Source: Acidimicrobiia bacterium (GTDB taxonomy: Bacteria; Actinomycetota; Acidimicrobiia; Spongiisociales; UBA5794). From it: 64,000 bases of DNA. Position numbers and translations under genes: made by a program. Shown here one piece after another: positions 24,843 through 34,518 of the stretch. The notes beneath the pieces were generated by a model that was given only the letters and a program-made list of their open reading frames with translations, did not search any database and was not told the origin of the DNA. The stretch is from NCBI GenBank assembly GCA_036396535.1, contig DASWKR010000035.1, positions 62,001 to 126,000 on the forward strand, written 5' to 3'. The stretch's first letter is position 1, and each line of letters starts with the position of its first letter.

Positions 24843-26417
24843 TCAGGCCGTGACGAAGCGCGCCGTGTGCCAGCCTGTGGCGCCGCTCGGGGCCGGAGGG
24901 GTCTCCACGTCGGTCTGGGTCTCGCCCGCACCGTCGGTTGCCCGCACCGTGACTTCGTGGCTGCCGGCGGCGACCACCACGTCTCTTTTCCACTGCACCC
25001 ATGCGTCGGACGTGAGCGGGCTGCTCAGCTCACACTCCATCCACTCCCCGCCGTCGATGCTGATCTCGACCTTGGAGATTCCCCTGGTCGGCGCCCAAGC
25101 GACGCCGGCGATCGCCGCCCCCGACGCGACCAGGGTCTGCCCGCGGTTCGGGACGTCGATTCGCGACTGCGTCTTGATCGGGCCCTGCTTGGCCCAGCCT
25201 CGCGGGATCCAGTAACCATCGAACCCGTCCCACGTCGTCAACTCGATCTCCGCCAGCCATTTCGTGGCAGACACGTAGCCGTAGAGGCCCGGGACGATGA
25301 GCCTGGCAGGGAAGCCATGCACGGGCGGGAGCATCTCGTCGTTCATGCCAACGGCAACGAGCGCCGCCCTGCCGTCGATGGCCAGTTCGGTGGGGAAACC
25401 CGCCGTCCATCCGTCCACCGAGCGGCCGACGATCTGCGATGCGCCGTCGCGCACCCCTGCCTCGTCCAACAGCTCGGCAAGCGGAACACCGGTCCACTTG
25501 GCGTTGCCGACGAGTTTGCCGCCCACCTCGTTGGAGACACACGAGATCGTCGTGTACTGCTCGACCAGGTCCCGTCCGAGCAAGTCGTCGAGCGTAAGCG
25601 AGACCTGGCGATCGACCATGCCCGTGATCGTCACGGACCACGACTCCGCTTCCGGGCGCGGGATCACGAGTGCGGTGTCGATCCTGTAGAAGTCTTCGTT
25701 CGGGACGACGATGGGGGTCAGGCCGTCCACGGAGAAGCTCGAGCCTGCCGGCAGCTCGGGGAGCGTCGACGCCGCCGTAGGGATGCCGATCGAGGTCCTC
25801 ACCGTCTCTGATCGCCGGATCGTGAGCCAGCGTCCGCCGAACCCGGCCGTCGCAGCCAGAGCACCTGCGCCTGCCACACCCGTGAGGAACCGGCGCCGCT
25901 CCGAGTTGCCCGGCAGGCCGTCCGTGGGCGTCTCGACGGCGGACGAGACGTTCAAGAGGCGCTCCATCGCCCACCAGCCTGCCCCGGCCGCCACGGTCAT
26001 GGTGACGAGCGTTGCCGGCAGCGACCGGCTCGGCTGACCGGTCGCTGCGACGAATCCGAGAAGGCCGAATCCCCCGAAAGCGACGGGGGCGACCCAGGCT
26101 TGCCGGGCGGCCGCCATGCCGACGACGACGCCGAGCAGCACCGCCGTGACGGCGATGCCGATCGCCAGCGCACCCTTGTCAGAGGTCCCGAACACTGAGA
26201 TGGCGAGCTCAGTGACGAAGTGGGGCGACCAGTCGACGATGTAGCTTCCGATGGACGCCAAGGACGACGGGACGTTCGAGAACAGCCCGCTGAAGAGCTC
26301 CGTCAACCCGACGGCGAACGCGGCAGCCGCCGCTCCCGCGAGCCCCGGGTATGCGGGCCGGGCCTTCTCGCTCGGTGCGGCTGGTGTCTGTGTTGCGGTG
26401 TCTGCGAGCTCAGTCAT
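24843..26417 (-). CDS. Membrane-anchored sulfite-oxidase-type molybdopterin oxidoreductase
   Basis: A 524-residue protein. Residues ~20-165 hold four membrane helices. A basic ERRRFLTGVAG segment near 175, followed by a hydrophobic Ala/Gly stretch, resembles a Tat-type internal anchor. The catalytic domain starts near 225, with the molybdenum Cys in YTTISCVSNEVGG near 293, followed by WTGVPLAELL and the GFPARLIVPGLYGY pterin-binding strand. The C-terminal dimerisation domain is Ig-like. It probably works outside the membrane on sulfite or a related oxyanion or oxide. The substrate is unknown and no haem partner lies next to it. Confidence 0.85.
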   Translation of the reverse strand: MTELADTATQTPAAPSEKARPAYPGLAGAAAAAFAVGLTELFSGLFSNVPSSLASIGSYIVDWSPHFVTELAISVFGTSDKGALAIGIAVTAVLLGVVVGMAAARQAWVAPVAFGGFGLLGFVAATGQPSRSLPATLVTMTVAAGAGWWAMERLLNVSSAVETPTDGLPGNSERRRFLTGVAGAGALAATAGFGGRWLTIRRSETVRTSIGIPTAASTLPELPAGSSFSVDGLTPIVVPNEDFYRIDTALVIPRPEAESWSVTITGMVDRQVSLTLDDLLGRDLVEQYTTISCVSNEVGGKLVGNAKWTGVPLAELLDEAGVRDGASQIVGRSVDGWTAGFPTELAIDGRAALVAVGMNDEMLPPVHGFPARLIVPGLYGYVSATKWLAEIELTTWDGFDGYWIPRGWAKQGPIKTQSRIDVPNRGQTLVASGAAIAGVAWAPTRGISKVEISIDGGEWMECELSSPLTSDAWVQWKRDVVVAAGSHEVTVRATDGAGETQTDVETPPAPSGATGWHTARFVTA

Positions 26418-26461
26418 GGCGCCTCATGTCCCATCAAACACCACGATCGGCAACTATCAGG

Positions 26462-26483
26462 CCGATTCGCGCTTACGAATCGG
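26462..26483. terminator. 8-bp hairpin between polX and the molybdopterin gene
   Basis: CCGATTCG (26462-26469) pairs exactly with CGAATCGG (26476-26483) around CGCTTA. It starts 20 bases past the polX stop on the minus strand. No T-run follows. A likely terminator for polX. Confidence 0.5.
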
Positions 26484-26502
26484 TGAACTCGTCAGCCGCG
26501 GC

Positions 26503-28248
26503 TCATCGGCTGCGCTTCGCCGCCACCCATCTCAGGAAGCGATCGCGGGGCCAGGTGTTGGCGATCCTCGCTTTGGCGACCCATCCTCGCCGGGCGTTGC
26601 GAACCCCCCAGGCGACGTTCCCGAACTCCTTCGTGTGGTGCGAGTCCGTCGAGATGACGAAGGTGACGTCGTCGCGGTCGCGGGCCAGTCGCAGCAGGTC
26701 GCTCGGGACGTCGAGCCGGTCGAGGTGGCAGTTGATCTCGAGCCCGGTGCCGGTGTCGGAGGCTGCCCCGTACACGGCCTCGATGTCGACCTCGATCCCT
26801 GGACGCTTGCCGATGCGACGACCTGTCAGATGGCCGACGACGTTGACGGCAGGGTGGGCGATGGCGCGCAGGACCCGGTCTGTCTGCTCCGACTCACTCA
26901 GGTCGAATGCCGAGTGAACGCTCGCAACGCAGAAGTCGAATTCCATGAGGAACTCGTCGTCGTAGTCGAGAGACCCGTCCGGGCCGATGTTCAGCTCGGC
27001 GCCGTGGAGGATCGTCAGCTGCGGGTGCAGCCGGCGCAGACCGGCGATGACCTCTCGCTCCGATCTCACCTCGTCGCGGCTGAGGCCGTTGATCGCCAGG
27101 TTCTCCCCGTGCTCCGTGATGGCGATGTACTCGAGGCCACGCCTCGCCGCCTCGGCGACCATGTCCTCGAGGCTGCTCCTGCCGTCGCCGGACCAGGTCG
27201 AGTGGACGTGGAGGTCGCCCCGAATGTCCTTCTCCTCGACCGGGCGCGGCAGCGTGCCGGCCTCGGCCGCCTCGATCTCGCCCCAACCTTCTCGGAGCTC
27301 GGGGGCGATCAGGGGAAGACCGAGCGCCGCGTAGATCGCCTTCTCGGTCTTCGATGCGACGACCTCCTCGGTCTCGGCGTCTGCCAGGGCATACTCGTTG
27401 AGGATCCACCCGCGTTCGATCGCCCGTTGGCGCAGAGCGATGTTGTGCTCCTTCGAGCCCGTGAAGTAGAGGGTTGCGGCACCGAACTCCGAGGGTGCCA
27501 CGACTCTCAGATCGACCTGGAGGTCTCCCGCGGTGAGAATCGACGCCTTCGTCTCGCCCTTGGCGACGACTTGGCGTGCCATCGGCATGGAGGTGAAAGC
27601 ATCCATGACCGGCGCAGCGCTCGTGGCTGCGACGAGGATGTCGACGTCTCCGATCGTGTCGCGGAACCGCCGCAGGCTTCCGCAATACGTGACGTGTTTG
27701 GCCGCCGGGAGGCGTTCCAGGTGGGCAACGATCTCGAGGGCGACTCCCAGCGCCTGGATGATCGGAGTACGGCGATCCTTGCCGTGCAGACCCATCCGCT
27801 CGATTGCCTTGGCGATCTTCTCCTGTGACTTCGCCCCGAGGCGGGGCAGATCGGCGAGCGATCCCGCCTCGATGGCGTCACGCAGTCTGTCCACCGAGTC
27901 GATGCCCAACTCGTCCCTGAGCAACAACACGGTCTTCGGGCCGACCCCGGGGATGCGGGTCAGCTCGACGAACCCGGGCGGGTATTTGGCTCTCAGCTTC
28001 TCGAGTCCCGCCATGGAGCCGGTGGCGACGTACTCGAGGATCTTCTCGGCGGTCGACTTGCCGATCCCATCGATCCTCTGGAGCTCGGCCAGGCTCAGCC
28101 CGGCGACGTCGACCTTGGCGTCCCGGACGGCGGCGGCCGCCCTCTCGTAAGCGCGCACCCGAAAGGCCTGCGGGCTCCCTTCCTCCAGCTTCAACAAGTC
28201 CGTGTATTCGTAGAGGAGGCGAGCAACCTCGCCGTTGATGCCTGCCAC
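26503..28248 (-). CDS. polX: Family X DNA polymerase with PHP exonuclease domain (PolX)
   Basis: A 581-residue repair polymerase. It has N-terminal helix-hairpin-helix elements (LQRIDGIGKSTAEKILEYV near residue 57 and LTRIPGVGPKTVLLLRDELG near 92), the polymerase core with the metal-binding FRDTIGDVDILVA near 200, and a C-terminal PHP domain starting DLHVHSTWSGDGRSS near 345 with ITEHGE and STDSHH metal ligands. PolX fills short gaps in base-excision and end-joining repair, and the PHP domain gives 3'-5' exonuclease. The GTG start follows a TACATT box by 6 bases, suggesting a leaderless message. Confidence 0.92.
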   Translation of the reverse strand: MAGINGEVARLLYEYTDLLKLEEGSPQAFRVRAYERAAAAVRDAKVDVAGLSLAELQRIDGIGKSTAEKILEYVATGSMAGLEKLRAKYPPGFVELTRIPGVGPKTVLLLRDELGIDSVDRLRDAIEAGSLADLPRLGAKSQEKIAKAIERMGLHGKDRRTPIIQALGVALEIVAHLERLPAAKHVTYCGSLRRFRDTIGDVDILVAATSAAPVMDAFTSMPMARQVVAKGETKASILTAGDLQVDLRVVAPSEFGAATLYFTGSKEHNIALRQRAIERGWILNEYALADAETEEVVASKTEKAIYAALGLPLIAPELREGWGEIEAAEAGTLPRPVEEKDIRGDLHVHSTWSGDGRSSLEDMVAEAARRGLEYIAITEHGENLAINGLSRDEVRSEREVIAGLRRLHPQLTILHGAELNIGPDGSLDYDDEFLMEFDFCVASVHSAFDLSESEQTDRVLRAIAHPAVNVVGHLTGRRIGKRPGIEVDIEAVYGAASDTGTGLEINCHLDRLDVPSDLLRLARDRDDVTFVISTDSHHTKEFGNVAWGVRNARRGWVAKARIANTWPRDRFLRWVAAKRSR

Positions 28249-28254
28249 ACGCGC

Positions 28255-28260
28255 AATGTA
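28255..28260 (-). promoter_or_regulatory. -10 box of leaderless polX
   Basis: TACATT on the minus strand, 6 bases before the GTG at 28248. No Shine-Dalgarno lies between. Confidence 0.45.
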
Positions 28261-28299
28261 GCCCTGCTCGCCACGAGCCGAGCCTTCGGTCGATCCGGC

Positions 28300-31200
28300 T
28301 CAGCGGCGCCCTCCCTCGGCTGGGAACGGAGCCGGCTCCAGCTCGAGCTCCTGCATCCTCGCAACGTAGATGCCGTAGGCACGGCGGGCCGCCCCGTGCC
28401 GACCGAGGGCCGCCATCGAGCGAACGAGCCCGAGGTGTGCCGGCTCGAGGTAGGCATCGCGCTCCAACATCCGCAGGTACAGCCGCGTGGCGGTCTCGTT
28501 GTCTCCCTCTCCTGCACAGGTCTCGGCGAGCACTCCCTGAATCCGCAGGCAGAGGTTGCGGCATTGCTCCCTCGTCGCCACCGCCCAGTCTTCATAGAGG
28601 TCCTCCTCGAGAAAGTCGCCGACGTAGCTCGACTCGGCCGCTTCCATCAGCGCCCGCCCCGCCAGCTGGTCGCCGGCGGCCCAGGCGCGCAGGCCCCGCT
28701 CCGCCGTCGCGATGAACTCGTCGACGTCGATGGCGATGCGCTCGGAGACCAGGCCGACCGTCTCTCTGTCCGCAGCCAGGAAATGGTCCTGGCTGTGCGC
28801 CTTGACAGGATCGAGCACGCTGCGGACCGTCGAGAGGGCCACCGAGAGGCGACTGGAAGCCTTGCCGGGGTCCTCGTCCGGCCACAGCCGATCGATGAGC
28901 ACCTCGCGATGGACCGGCTTGCCGTGGCCGGCGACGAGCAACTTGAGGAGGTCCCGGGCCTTCTTGGACTGCCACTCCGCGTTCGGCACGGGCCCTTCGC
29001 CTCGGACGACACCGAAGCCGCCGAGGGTCTTGATCGTCAGCTCGGTCCGATCGCCCTCGTCGCCTTCCGAAGCGACCCGCTCGGCCTCTGCGGCGGCACC
29101 GAGGGCGCCGAGTCGCCGCAGCCGGATGGCGGCACTGCGCGCCATGTCTGCCGCCCTCTGCCCGGCCGCCAGCTTGGAGCGCTCCAGATCGACGAGCGCC
29201 TCCTGGAGCGGATCACCCATCTGCGTCCAGATGCGGGCAGCCTGATCGAGCATGGATGCCGCCTTCTCGCCGCCGACCGCAACGGCGCCCAGGGCGAGCG
29301 CCTCCGCCAGCCCGGGCAGATCGCGGCGCTGGCGCGCCACGTCGGCGGCACGGTCCGCAAGCTCTGCCGCCTCGTCGGGCCGCTTGCCTGCCAAGGAGAC
29401 CCGCCCGGCTGCGACGAGGGCCGCCACGTGGCCGAGCACTGCGGAGTTGGCGACCGCCTCGCCTGCGAGACGTGCCGCCTCGTCGGCGTCCTCATCGACG
29501 AGGAGCATCGCCATGCCCGACAGGGACGGCACGAGCGCCTGGAGGTCGCCCTCCGCCTCCGCCAGCGAGAACGCCTGCTGGTACGCCGCCCTGGCGAGCG
29601 CAGTGTCGCCGCGCAGCCGGTACACGTCACCGAGGTGGGTCAACGGGTACGACTCGAGCTTCGACCCGACCCTCCTGTATATCGACCTGGCTTCCTCGAG
29701 ATCCTTGATCGCCTCCTCCAACCTGCCCATGTGCAGCAACGCCTGGCCGCGGTTCGAGAGGGCGAGTGCTCGGAACGAGGCGAACCCGGCGAGGTCGGCG
29801 AGTCGCAGCGCCACGTCCAACTCCTCGAGCGCTTCCCCGAAGCTGCCTTCCTCGAGGCTGCGTGATCCCCTGTTCACCCTGATGCGGGTCGCCTGGAGCA
29901 CGTCGCCGGCGCGCTGCGCGTGCTCGAGCGCACGCAGGTAATGGGTGTCGTTGGCGCTGCGGTCCGCCTCCATGGCGGCGACGAGTGCCATCGCCGTGTG
30001 CGCCGCCGCCAGGGCCTTCGGGTCCTGTGAGAGCCGGGCGGCGTCGAGCGCCTGCGACGCCAGCGACGCACACCGGTCGCGGTCGCCCCGCAGCCAGTGG
30101 GCGCTCGCCGTCCAGCCGAGCAGGATCGCCTCGTTGCCGAGGTCGGAACCGTCGACGACGCCTCGCTCGTACGCAACGAACGCCTCGTCGAGCTCGCCCT
30201 TGAGGTGATGCAGCAGGCCGATACGCCAGGCCATGGCGGCCGCGATCGCCCCGTGCTCCGGGATGACCATGCGGTATCGGTCGAGCGCCGCCTCCCAGTC
30301 TCCGATGACCTGGTGGGCCTCACCCTGGAGAAGCGTCAGGCTGTCGTCCCTCAGGTCATCGGGTACGAGCCGGCAGGCGGCGATCACGTCGTGCGCCGAG
30401 GCCGAGGCGAGGATGGCCCCGCCCCGAGCTCGCAGGAGCCTGGCAAGCTCGCCGTAGTCCTCCGCCGCCGCCAGGCAGCGCATGGCGTCGTCCTCGGCGC
30501 CGGCCGTCTCGTACCAGCGGCCCGCCTCGGCCAGGAGCGCCCTTCGGTCGTCGTCCGAGAGGCGCACCTTGGCTCGAATGAACTCCTGCATGACGGGGGT
30601 GAGTCGGATGGCGCCCCTCTGGTGCTCACTGTCCGCGAAGTACACGCCGCGCCGCACCGTCGTGTCCAGGCTCTCACCGCCGGCAGGCAACACCTTGCGG
30701 GCCATCTCGGCGTTCACCCAGGGCAACTCGGCGACGGCCGCCAGGAACTCGCGGTCGACCTCGGATTCCTGGCCGAGCACCTCCTCGGCCAGATAGTCGA
30801 AGAGTGGCCCGCGCACCACCTCGGGGAGAACCTCGTCGAGCGAGGTGGCGTCGCTCCAACGGAGAGCCTCTGCCGCCAGCCGGGTAGCGGCAGCCCACCC
30901 GGCCGTCCTCGACCAAACGCTCGAAGCCAGGGCGCTGCCGCGCTCCCCGAGCACCACATCCAGCAGGTCTCCGACCTCCTCCTCGGTCATCGCCAGTTCG
31001 GCCGCCGGCACGTCGAGCACGTGGCCCTCCATCGCCAGGCGGGCGGTCGAGAATGGAAGGGCCCTGCGGGAGCCGACGACGACGTGGAGACGATCAGGTG
31101 CGTTACGGCACAGGCCGGCCACGAACCGGGCGCTCGCCTGAGAGTCGCCGATCTCGTGGAGGTCGTCGAGGATCAGCACGAGATGCCTGCTCAGGGCGGC

Positions 31201-31596
31201 GGCCAGCTCCTGGCAGAGGAGCGCCGCGTACATCTCTGCCCGAGCCGGCTCGTCGGAGTCGGCGTCACGGCTGCCGCCACTCTCGATGGCGTACACCAGG
31301 TCGGCCGAGAGTCCCGGTATACGGAGCCGGACGGCGTCGAGCACGGATCTGGCCAGGGTCGTCCAGCCGGCGTCGTTGGCCGTCACCATGTGCCACGCCA
31401 CGGGTTGCGACGCCGACCACTGCCGCAGCAATGTGGTCTTGCCCGACCCGGCTCCGGCGATCAAGGTGGTGAGCCGCCTCGAGAGCAGCTCGTCGAGCCG
31501 CGCTTCGAGCCGCGGGCGCGCCACCGACGCCTCGTCGCCGTCCCACCCTGATCCGCCGAGAGAAGTCAATGCCCGATCCTCGGTCGTCGTGAGCAA
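28300..31596 (-). CDS. STAND-ATPase transcriptional regulator with C-terminal BTAD (SARP-like) output
   Basis: A 1098-residue protein with MalT/AfsR-type architecture. It has an N-terminal NTPase with Walker A AGAGSGKTTLLRQW near residue 46 and Walker B LVLILDDLHEIGD near 138, then a long run of TPR-like helices (residues ~340-820). The C-terminal winged helix (LTIKTLGGFGV, then LLKLLVAGHGKPVHREVLID near 900) is followed by the BTAD domain. There is no LuxR helix-turn-helix, so the BTAD/wHTH is the DNA-binding output. Such regulators sense a ligand through the TPR array and activate metabolism genes. TTG at 31596 is used, with TATCCT 5 bases upstream. Targets are unknown. Confidence 0.85.
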   Translation of the reverse strand: MLTTTEDRALTSLGGSGWDGDEASVARPRLEARLDELLSRRLTTLIAGAGSGKTTLLRQWSASQPVAWHMVTANDAGWTTLARSVLDAVRLRIPGLSADLVYAIESGGSRDADSDEPARAEMYAALLCQELAAALSRHLVLILDDLHEIGDSQASARFVAGLCRNAPDRLHVVVGSRRALPFSTARLAMEGHVLDVPAAELAMTEEEVGDLLDVVLGERGSALASSVWSRTAGWAAATRLAAEALRWSDATSLDEVLPEVVRGPLFDYLAEEVLGQESEVDREFLAAVAELPWVNAEMARKVLPAGGESLDTTVRRGVYFADSEHQRGAIRLTPVMQEFIRAKVRLSDDDRRALLAEAGRWYETAGAEDDAMRCLAAAEDYGELARLLRARGGAILASASAHDVIAACRLVPDDLRDDSLTLLQGEAHQVIGDWEAALDRYRMVIPEHGAIAAAMAWRIGLLHHLKGELDEAFVAYERGVVDGSDLGNEAILLGWTASAHWLRGDRDRCASLASQALDAARLSQDPKALAAAHTAMALVAAMEADRSANDTHYLRALEHAQRAGDVLQATRIRVNRGSRSLEEGSFGEALEELDVALRLADLAGFASFRALALSNRGQALLHMGRLEEAIKDLEEARSIYRRVGSKLESYPLTHLGDVYRLRGDTALARAAYQQAFSLAEAEGDLQALVPSLSGMAMLLVDEDADEAARLAGEAVANSAVLGHVAALVAAGRVSLAGKRPDEAAELADRAADVARQRRDLPGLAEALALGAVAVGGEKAASMLDQAARIWTQMGDPLQEALVDLERSKLAAGQRAADMARSAAIRLRRLGALGAAAEAERVASEGDEGDRTELTIKTLGGFGVVRGEGPVPNAEWQSKKARDLLKLLVAGHGKPVHREVLIDRLWPDEDPGKASSRLSVALSTVRSVLDPVKAHSQDHFLAADRETVGLVSERIAIDVDEFIATAERGLRAWAAGDQLAGRALMEAAESSYVGDFLEEDLYEDWAVATREQCRNLCLRIQGVLAETCAGEGDNETATRLYLRMLERDAYLEPAHLGLVRSMAALGRHGAARRAYGIYVARMQELELEPAPFPAEGGRR

Positions 31597-31703
31597 GAAC
31601 GAGGATAAAGGGCGCGCGCTGAGTAGTCGCCGGTGGGCCGGACCGCCAAGCCGGAGGACGCCGGGGCGTCGGGGCGCCCCGGGGCCGCCGACCGACCTGG
31701 CAG

Positions 31704-31735
31704 AAGGCCCGAGGGTGCGATCGCCCTCGGGCCTT
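31704..31735. terminator. 12-bp GC-rich hairpin terminator
   Basis: AAGGCCCGAGGG (31704-31715) pairs perfectly with CCCTCGGGCCTT (31724-31735) around 8 bases. The right arm touches the stop codon of the small minus-strand gene, placing it as that gene's terminator. No U-tract. Confidence 0.65.
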
Positions 31736-31941
31736 CAGCTTTCCCCCTTGACGGGCTCCCCTTGGTCGCCACGCGTTCCGCTCGTCGTGAGCTCGTGCAG
31801 CAGGCTCCGCAACACGGCGACGAGCTCGTCGCCGGACATGAAGCGGCGCTCCTCCCCCCTGCGCACGTCCATCGCGAGGCCCCGAAGGTCGGAATCGCCG
31901 TCCTCCCATCCGCGGTAGATCCGCAGGATGAATGTCTCCAT
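31735..31941 (-). CDS. Small conserved-looking hypothetical protein (68 aa)
   Basis: METFILRIYRGWEDGDSDLR followed by GLAMDVRRGEERRFMSGDEL and a helical AVLRSLLHELT segment. Not recognised as a named family. The compact beta-strand plus helix pattern, an AAGGAAGGAA ribosome site before the ATG at 31941, and a perfect hairpin right after the stop all favour a real gene. The frame is open further upstream (to 32112), but that part overlaps the neighbouring exchanger gene and looks non-coding. Cytoplasmic, with no signal or membrane segment. Confidence 0.6.
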   Translation of the reverse strand: METFILRIYRGWEDGDSDLRGLAMDVRRGEERRFMSGDELVAVLRSLLHELTTSGTRGDQGEPVKGES

Positions 31942-32038
31942 GGCCCTGCGGTTCCTTCCTTCGTCTCCCGCTGGGAGCACCATATCGAACGGGCTTCGGG
32001 AAGCCTTCAGGTGCCGGGTCCGCCGTGCAAGCCGGGCG

Positions 32039-32971
32039 TCAGAAGGCGAGGCCCGCGAAGGCGAAGAAGACGACAACGAGGGCGGCCCCCTCGTACCGGA
32101 CGATCCGTCCACCGGATCGGTAGAACAACCCAGCTACCAGGGCGGTGGCCACCATGAGTCCCAGGGCGGGAACCCCGAGGCTCTCGAGGACCCCGGGGCC
32201 GATGAGGCCGGCAGTTCCGGCGACGGCGAGCGAGTTGAACAGGTTCGAGCCGAGGACGTTCCCGATGACCAGGTCGGACTCGCCGCGGCGGGCGGATGCA
32301 ACCGCAGTGGCGAACTCCGGGAGGCTGGTACCGACGCCGAGGAGCAGGCCGAGGAACGTCGGCGACCATCCCAGCCGCTCCCCGACGTCGAGCGCACCGT
32401 CGAGGAGCAGGTCGGCTCCCATGATCGTCGCCACCAGGGCTACGAATCCGATGACGAGCTCCGACACGGGACTCCTCTGGATCGGGCCTGCCATCTGCTC
32501 GACCTCTTGCTCGATGACACCGTCCTCCCTCGACCAGCGGAGGATCAAAATGGCCGAGACCATCATCGCAGCAGCGAGCGCCCCCGCTTCGAGCCGGCCG
32601 ATGCGATGGTCGACGAGTACGGCCGACAAGGCGACGGCGGAGGCCAGCATGAGCATCCCCTCGCGTCGCAGCACCCGGAGGTGGGCGACGACGGGCGAGA
32701 CGAGGGCGGCGGCTCCGAGCACCAGCGTGACGTTCGCCACGTTCGAGCCGACGATGTTCGCCATGGCGACGTCGAGCTCGCCCCCGCGAGCCGCCAGCAT
32801 CGAGACGAGCAGCTCAGGCAACGACGTGCCCAGGCCGACCACGAGGGCGCCGATCATCACTGCGGACACCCCGAATGCCCTGCTCACGCGCACCGCCGAC
32901 ACGACCAGCCGATCGGCTGCGACGACCAGCAGCGCCAGCCCGGCGACGATGACTGTGAGCGACCAGGCCAC
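32039..32971 (-). CDS. CaCA-family calcium/sodium antiporter
   Basis: A ~310-residue membrane exchanger with 10 helices in two inverted halves. Both alpha-repeats are intact: GLGTSLPELLVSMLAARGGE with ANIVGSN near residues 45-80, and GVGTSLPEFATAVASARRGE with GNVLGSN near 215-245. These carry the ion-binding Glu and Asn/Ser. Between the halves is a short acidic loop (SREDGVIEQEVEQ). It exports calcium in exchange for sodium or protons. GTG 32971 (VAWSLTVIVAG) is chosen because the first helix begins there. The gene diverges from nhaA, 81 bases apart. Confidence 0.88.
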   Translation of the reverse strand: MAWSLTVIVAGLALLVVAADRLVVSAVRVSRAFGVSAVMIGALVVGLGTSLPELLVSMLAARGGELDVAMANIVGSNVANVTLVLGAAALVSPVVAHLRVLRREGMLMLASAVALSAVLVDHRIGRLEAGALAAAMMVSAILILRWSREDGVIEQEVEQMAGPIQRSPVSELVIGFVALVATIMGADLLLDGALDVGERLGWSPTFLGLLLGVGTSLPEFATAVASARRGESDLVIGNVLGSNLFNSLAVAGTAGLIGPGVLESLGVPALGLMVATALVAGLFYRSGGRIVRYEGAALVVVFFAFAGLAF

Positions 32972-33038
32972 GTGAACCCCATCGAGTCGAGGGACCGGGA
33001 TGGTAAACGGGCACCGAGGATGCATCTGCTGGCCCCAC

Positions 33039-33044
33039 TATTCT
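33039..33044 (+). promoter_or_regulatory. -10 box of nhaA, near-leaderless
   Basis: TATTCT, 8 bases before the ATG at 33053. No ribosome site between. Confidence 0.4.
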
Positions 33045-33052
33045 GGCCCGCC

Positions 33053-34516
33053 ATGAGCCGCATCACGGACAGGGTCCACCAGACGTGGATCACGTCGGAG
33101 CGCCCGATACCCACCAACTTCGTCAGGCCGTTGATGAGGTTCACCCAACTCGAGGCGTCGGGCGGGTTCGTGCTGCTGGCGGCGGCGATCCTCGCCCTGG
33201 TCTGGGCCAACAGCCCGGTCGGGCAGTCCTACACCGACCTGTGGGAGAGCCACATCACCATCGGGGCCGGGCCACTGCACTTCGACCACTCGCTGAAGGA
33301 CGTCGTCAACGACGCCCTCATGGCGATCTTCTTCTTCGTCGTCGGCCTCGAGATCAAACGGGAGCTCGTCGTCGGCGATCTCAACGACCGGAAGAGGGCT
33401 GCGCTGCCTGCGATCGCGGCGTTGGGAGGGATGGTCTTCCCGGCCCTCATCTACGTGGCGTTCGTTGCCGGATCCGACCTCCCGGCCGAGGCGATGCGCG
33501 GGTGGGGGATCCCTATGGCGACCGATATCGCATTCTCGGTGGGGGTGATCTCCCTGCTCGGCACCAGGATCTCCACGGGCGCCAAGCTCTTCCTCCTCGC
33601 TCTGGCGATCGCCGACGACATCGGGGCGATCGTCGTGATCGCCGTCTTCTACACGTCGGACCTGGCGCTCGGCTGGCTGGGCCTGGCGCTGGCCGGTCTC
33701 CTCACCGTCTACGTCGGTCAGCGAGTCGGGATCCGGTCGCTCGGGTTCTACTGGGTCGTCGGCATCGCCGTCTGGTTCTGTGTGTTCGAATCCGGGGTGC
33801 ACGCCACTCTCGCCGGGGTGGCGCTCGGCCTCATGACGCCCGTCTGGCCGTGGTATTCCGACGACGACTACTACCGAAGGGCGAAGCTCATCCTCGACCG
33901 CTTCGAGATGGAGTCGGCAGACCCGAGGGGCCGCGACCGTGTCGACTTCAGCGCTCTGTCGCTGGCGTCGGTGTCGAGGGAGTCCGTGTCGCCGCTCGAC
34001 AGGCTGGAGACGGCGATCCACCCGTGGTCCTCGTTCTTGATCGTGCCGATCTTCGCCCTCGCCAACGCAGGAGTGCGGTTCACACAGATAGATGTCGGCG
34101 AGGCGCTCACGAGCGCCGTCTCGCTGGGTGTCGCCTTCGGCCTCGTCGCCGGCAAGACGATCGGCATCACCCTCGCCACCTGGCTGGCCGTTCGGTTCGG
34201 CGCCGGCAAGCTGCCGAGGCGCACCGGGTTCCGTCAGGTCGTCGGGCTGGCCGCCATCGCGGGTATCGGCTTCACCGTCTCACTGTTCGTGACGGAGCTC
34301 GCCTTCGAAGACGAGTTCCTCACGGACGCAGCCAAGATGGGCATCTTCCTGGGATCGCTCGTCGCCGGAGTCATCGGATACGCAATCCTCAAGGGCAGCC
34401 CCACTCCGGAGGCGACCATGCACGCCGGACTCGAGATGATCGGGCTCGAGGGCATCGACGGCAGGTACGACCCGGACCTCTCGGAGGCCGCCCTCGAGCC
34501 ACCGGCGCCGAGCTGA
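33053..34516 (+). CDS. nhaA: Na+/H+ antiporter NhaA
   Basis: A 487-residue antiporter. Landmarks are DALMAIFFFVVGLEIKREL near residue 85, the PMATDIAFSVGV segment with GTRIS near 155, and the paired aspartates in LALAIADDIGAIVVIAVFYT near 185, which bind Na+. A ~60-residue hydrophilic insert near 265-320 (YRRAKLILDRFEMESADPRG) is longer than in E. coli NhaA (388 residues) and typical of actinobacterial homologues. The ATG at 33053 is used; ATG 33020 is in frame. With the adjacent calcium exchanger it suggests a salt-exposed lifestyle. Confidence 0.92.
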   Translation: MSRITDRVHQTWITSERPIPTNFVRPLMRFTQLEASGGFVLLAAAILALVWANSPVGQSYTDLWESHITIGAGPLHFDHSLKDVVNDALMAIFFFVVGLEIKRELVVGDLNDRKRAALPAIAALGGMVFPALIYVAFVAGSDLPAEAMRGWGIPMATDIAFSVGVISLLGTRISTGAKLFLLALAIADDIGAIVVIAVFYTSDLALGWLGLALAGLLTVYVGQRVGIRSLGFYWVVGIAVWFCVFESGVHATLAGVALGLMTPVWPWYSDDDYYRRAKLILDRFEMESADPRGRDRVDFSALSLASVSRESVSPLDRLETAIHPWSSFLIVPIFALANAGVRFTQIDVGEALTSAVSLGVAFGLVAGKTIGITLATWLAVRFGAGKLPRRTGFRQVVGLAAIAGIGFTVSLFVTELAFEDEFLTDAAKMGIFLGSLVAGVIGYAILKGSPTPEATMHAGLEMIGLEGIDGRYDPDLSEAALEPPAPS

Positions 34517-34518
34517 CC

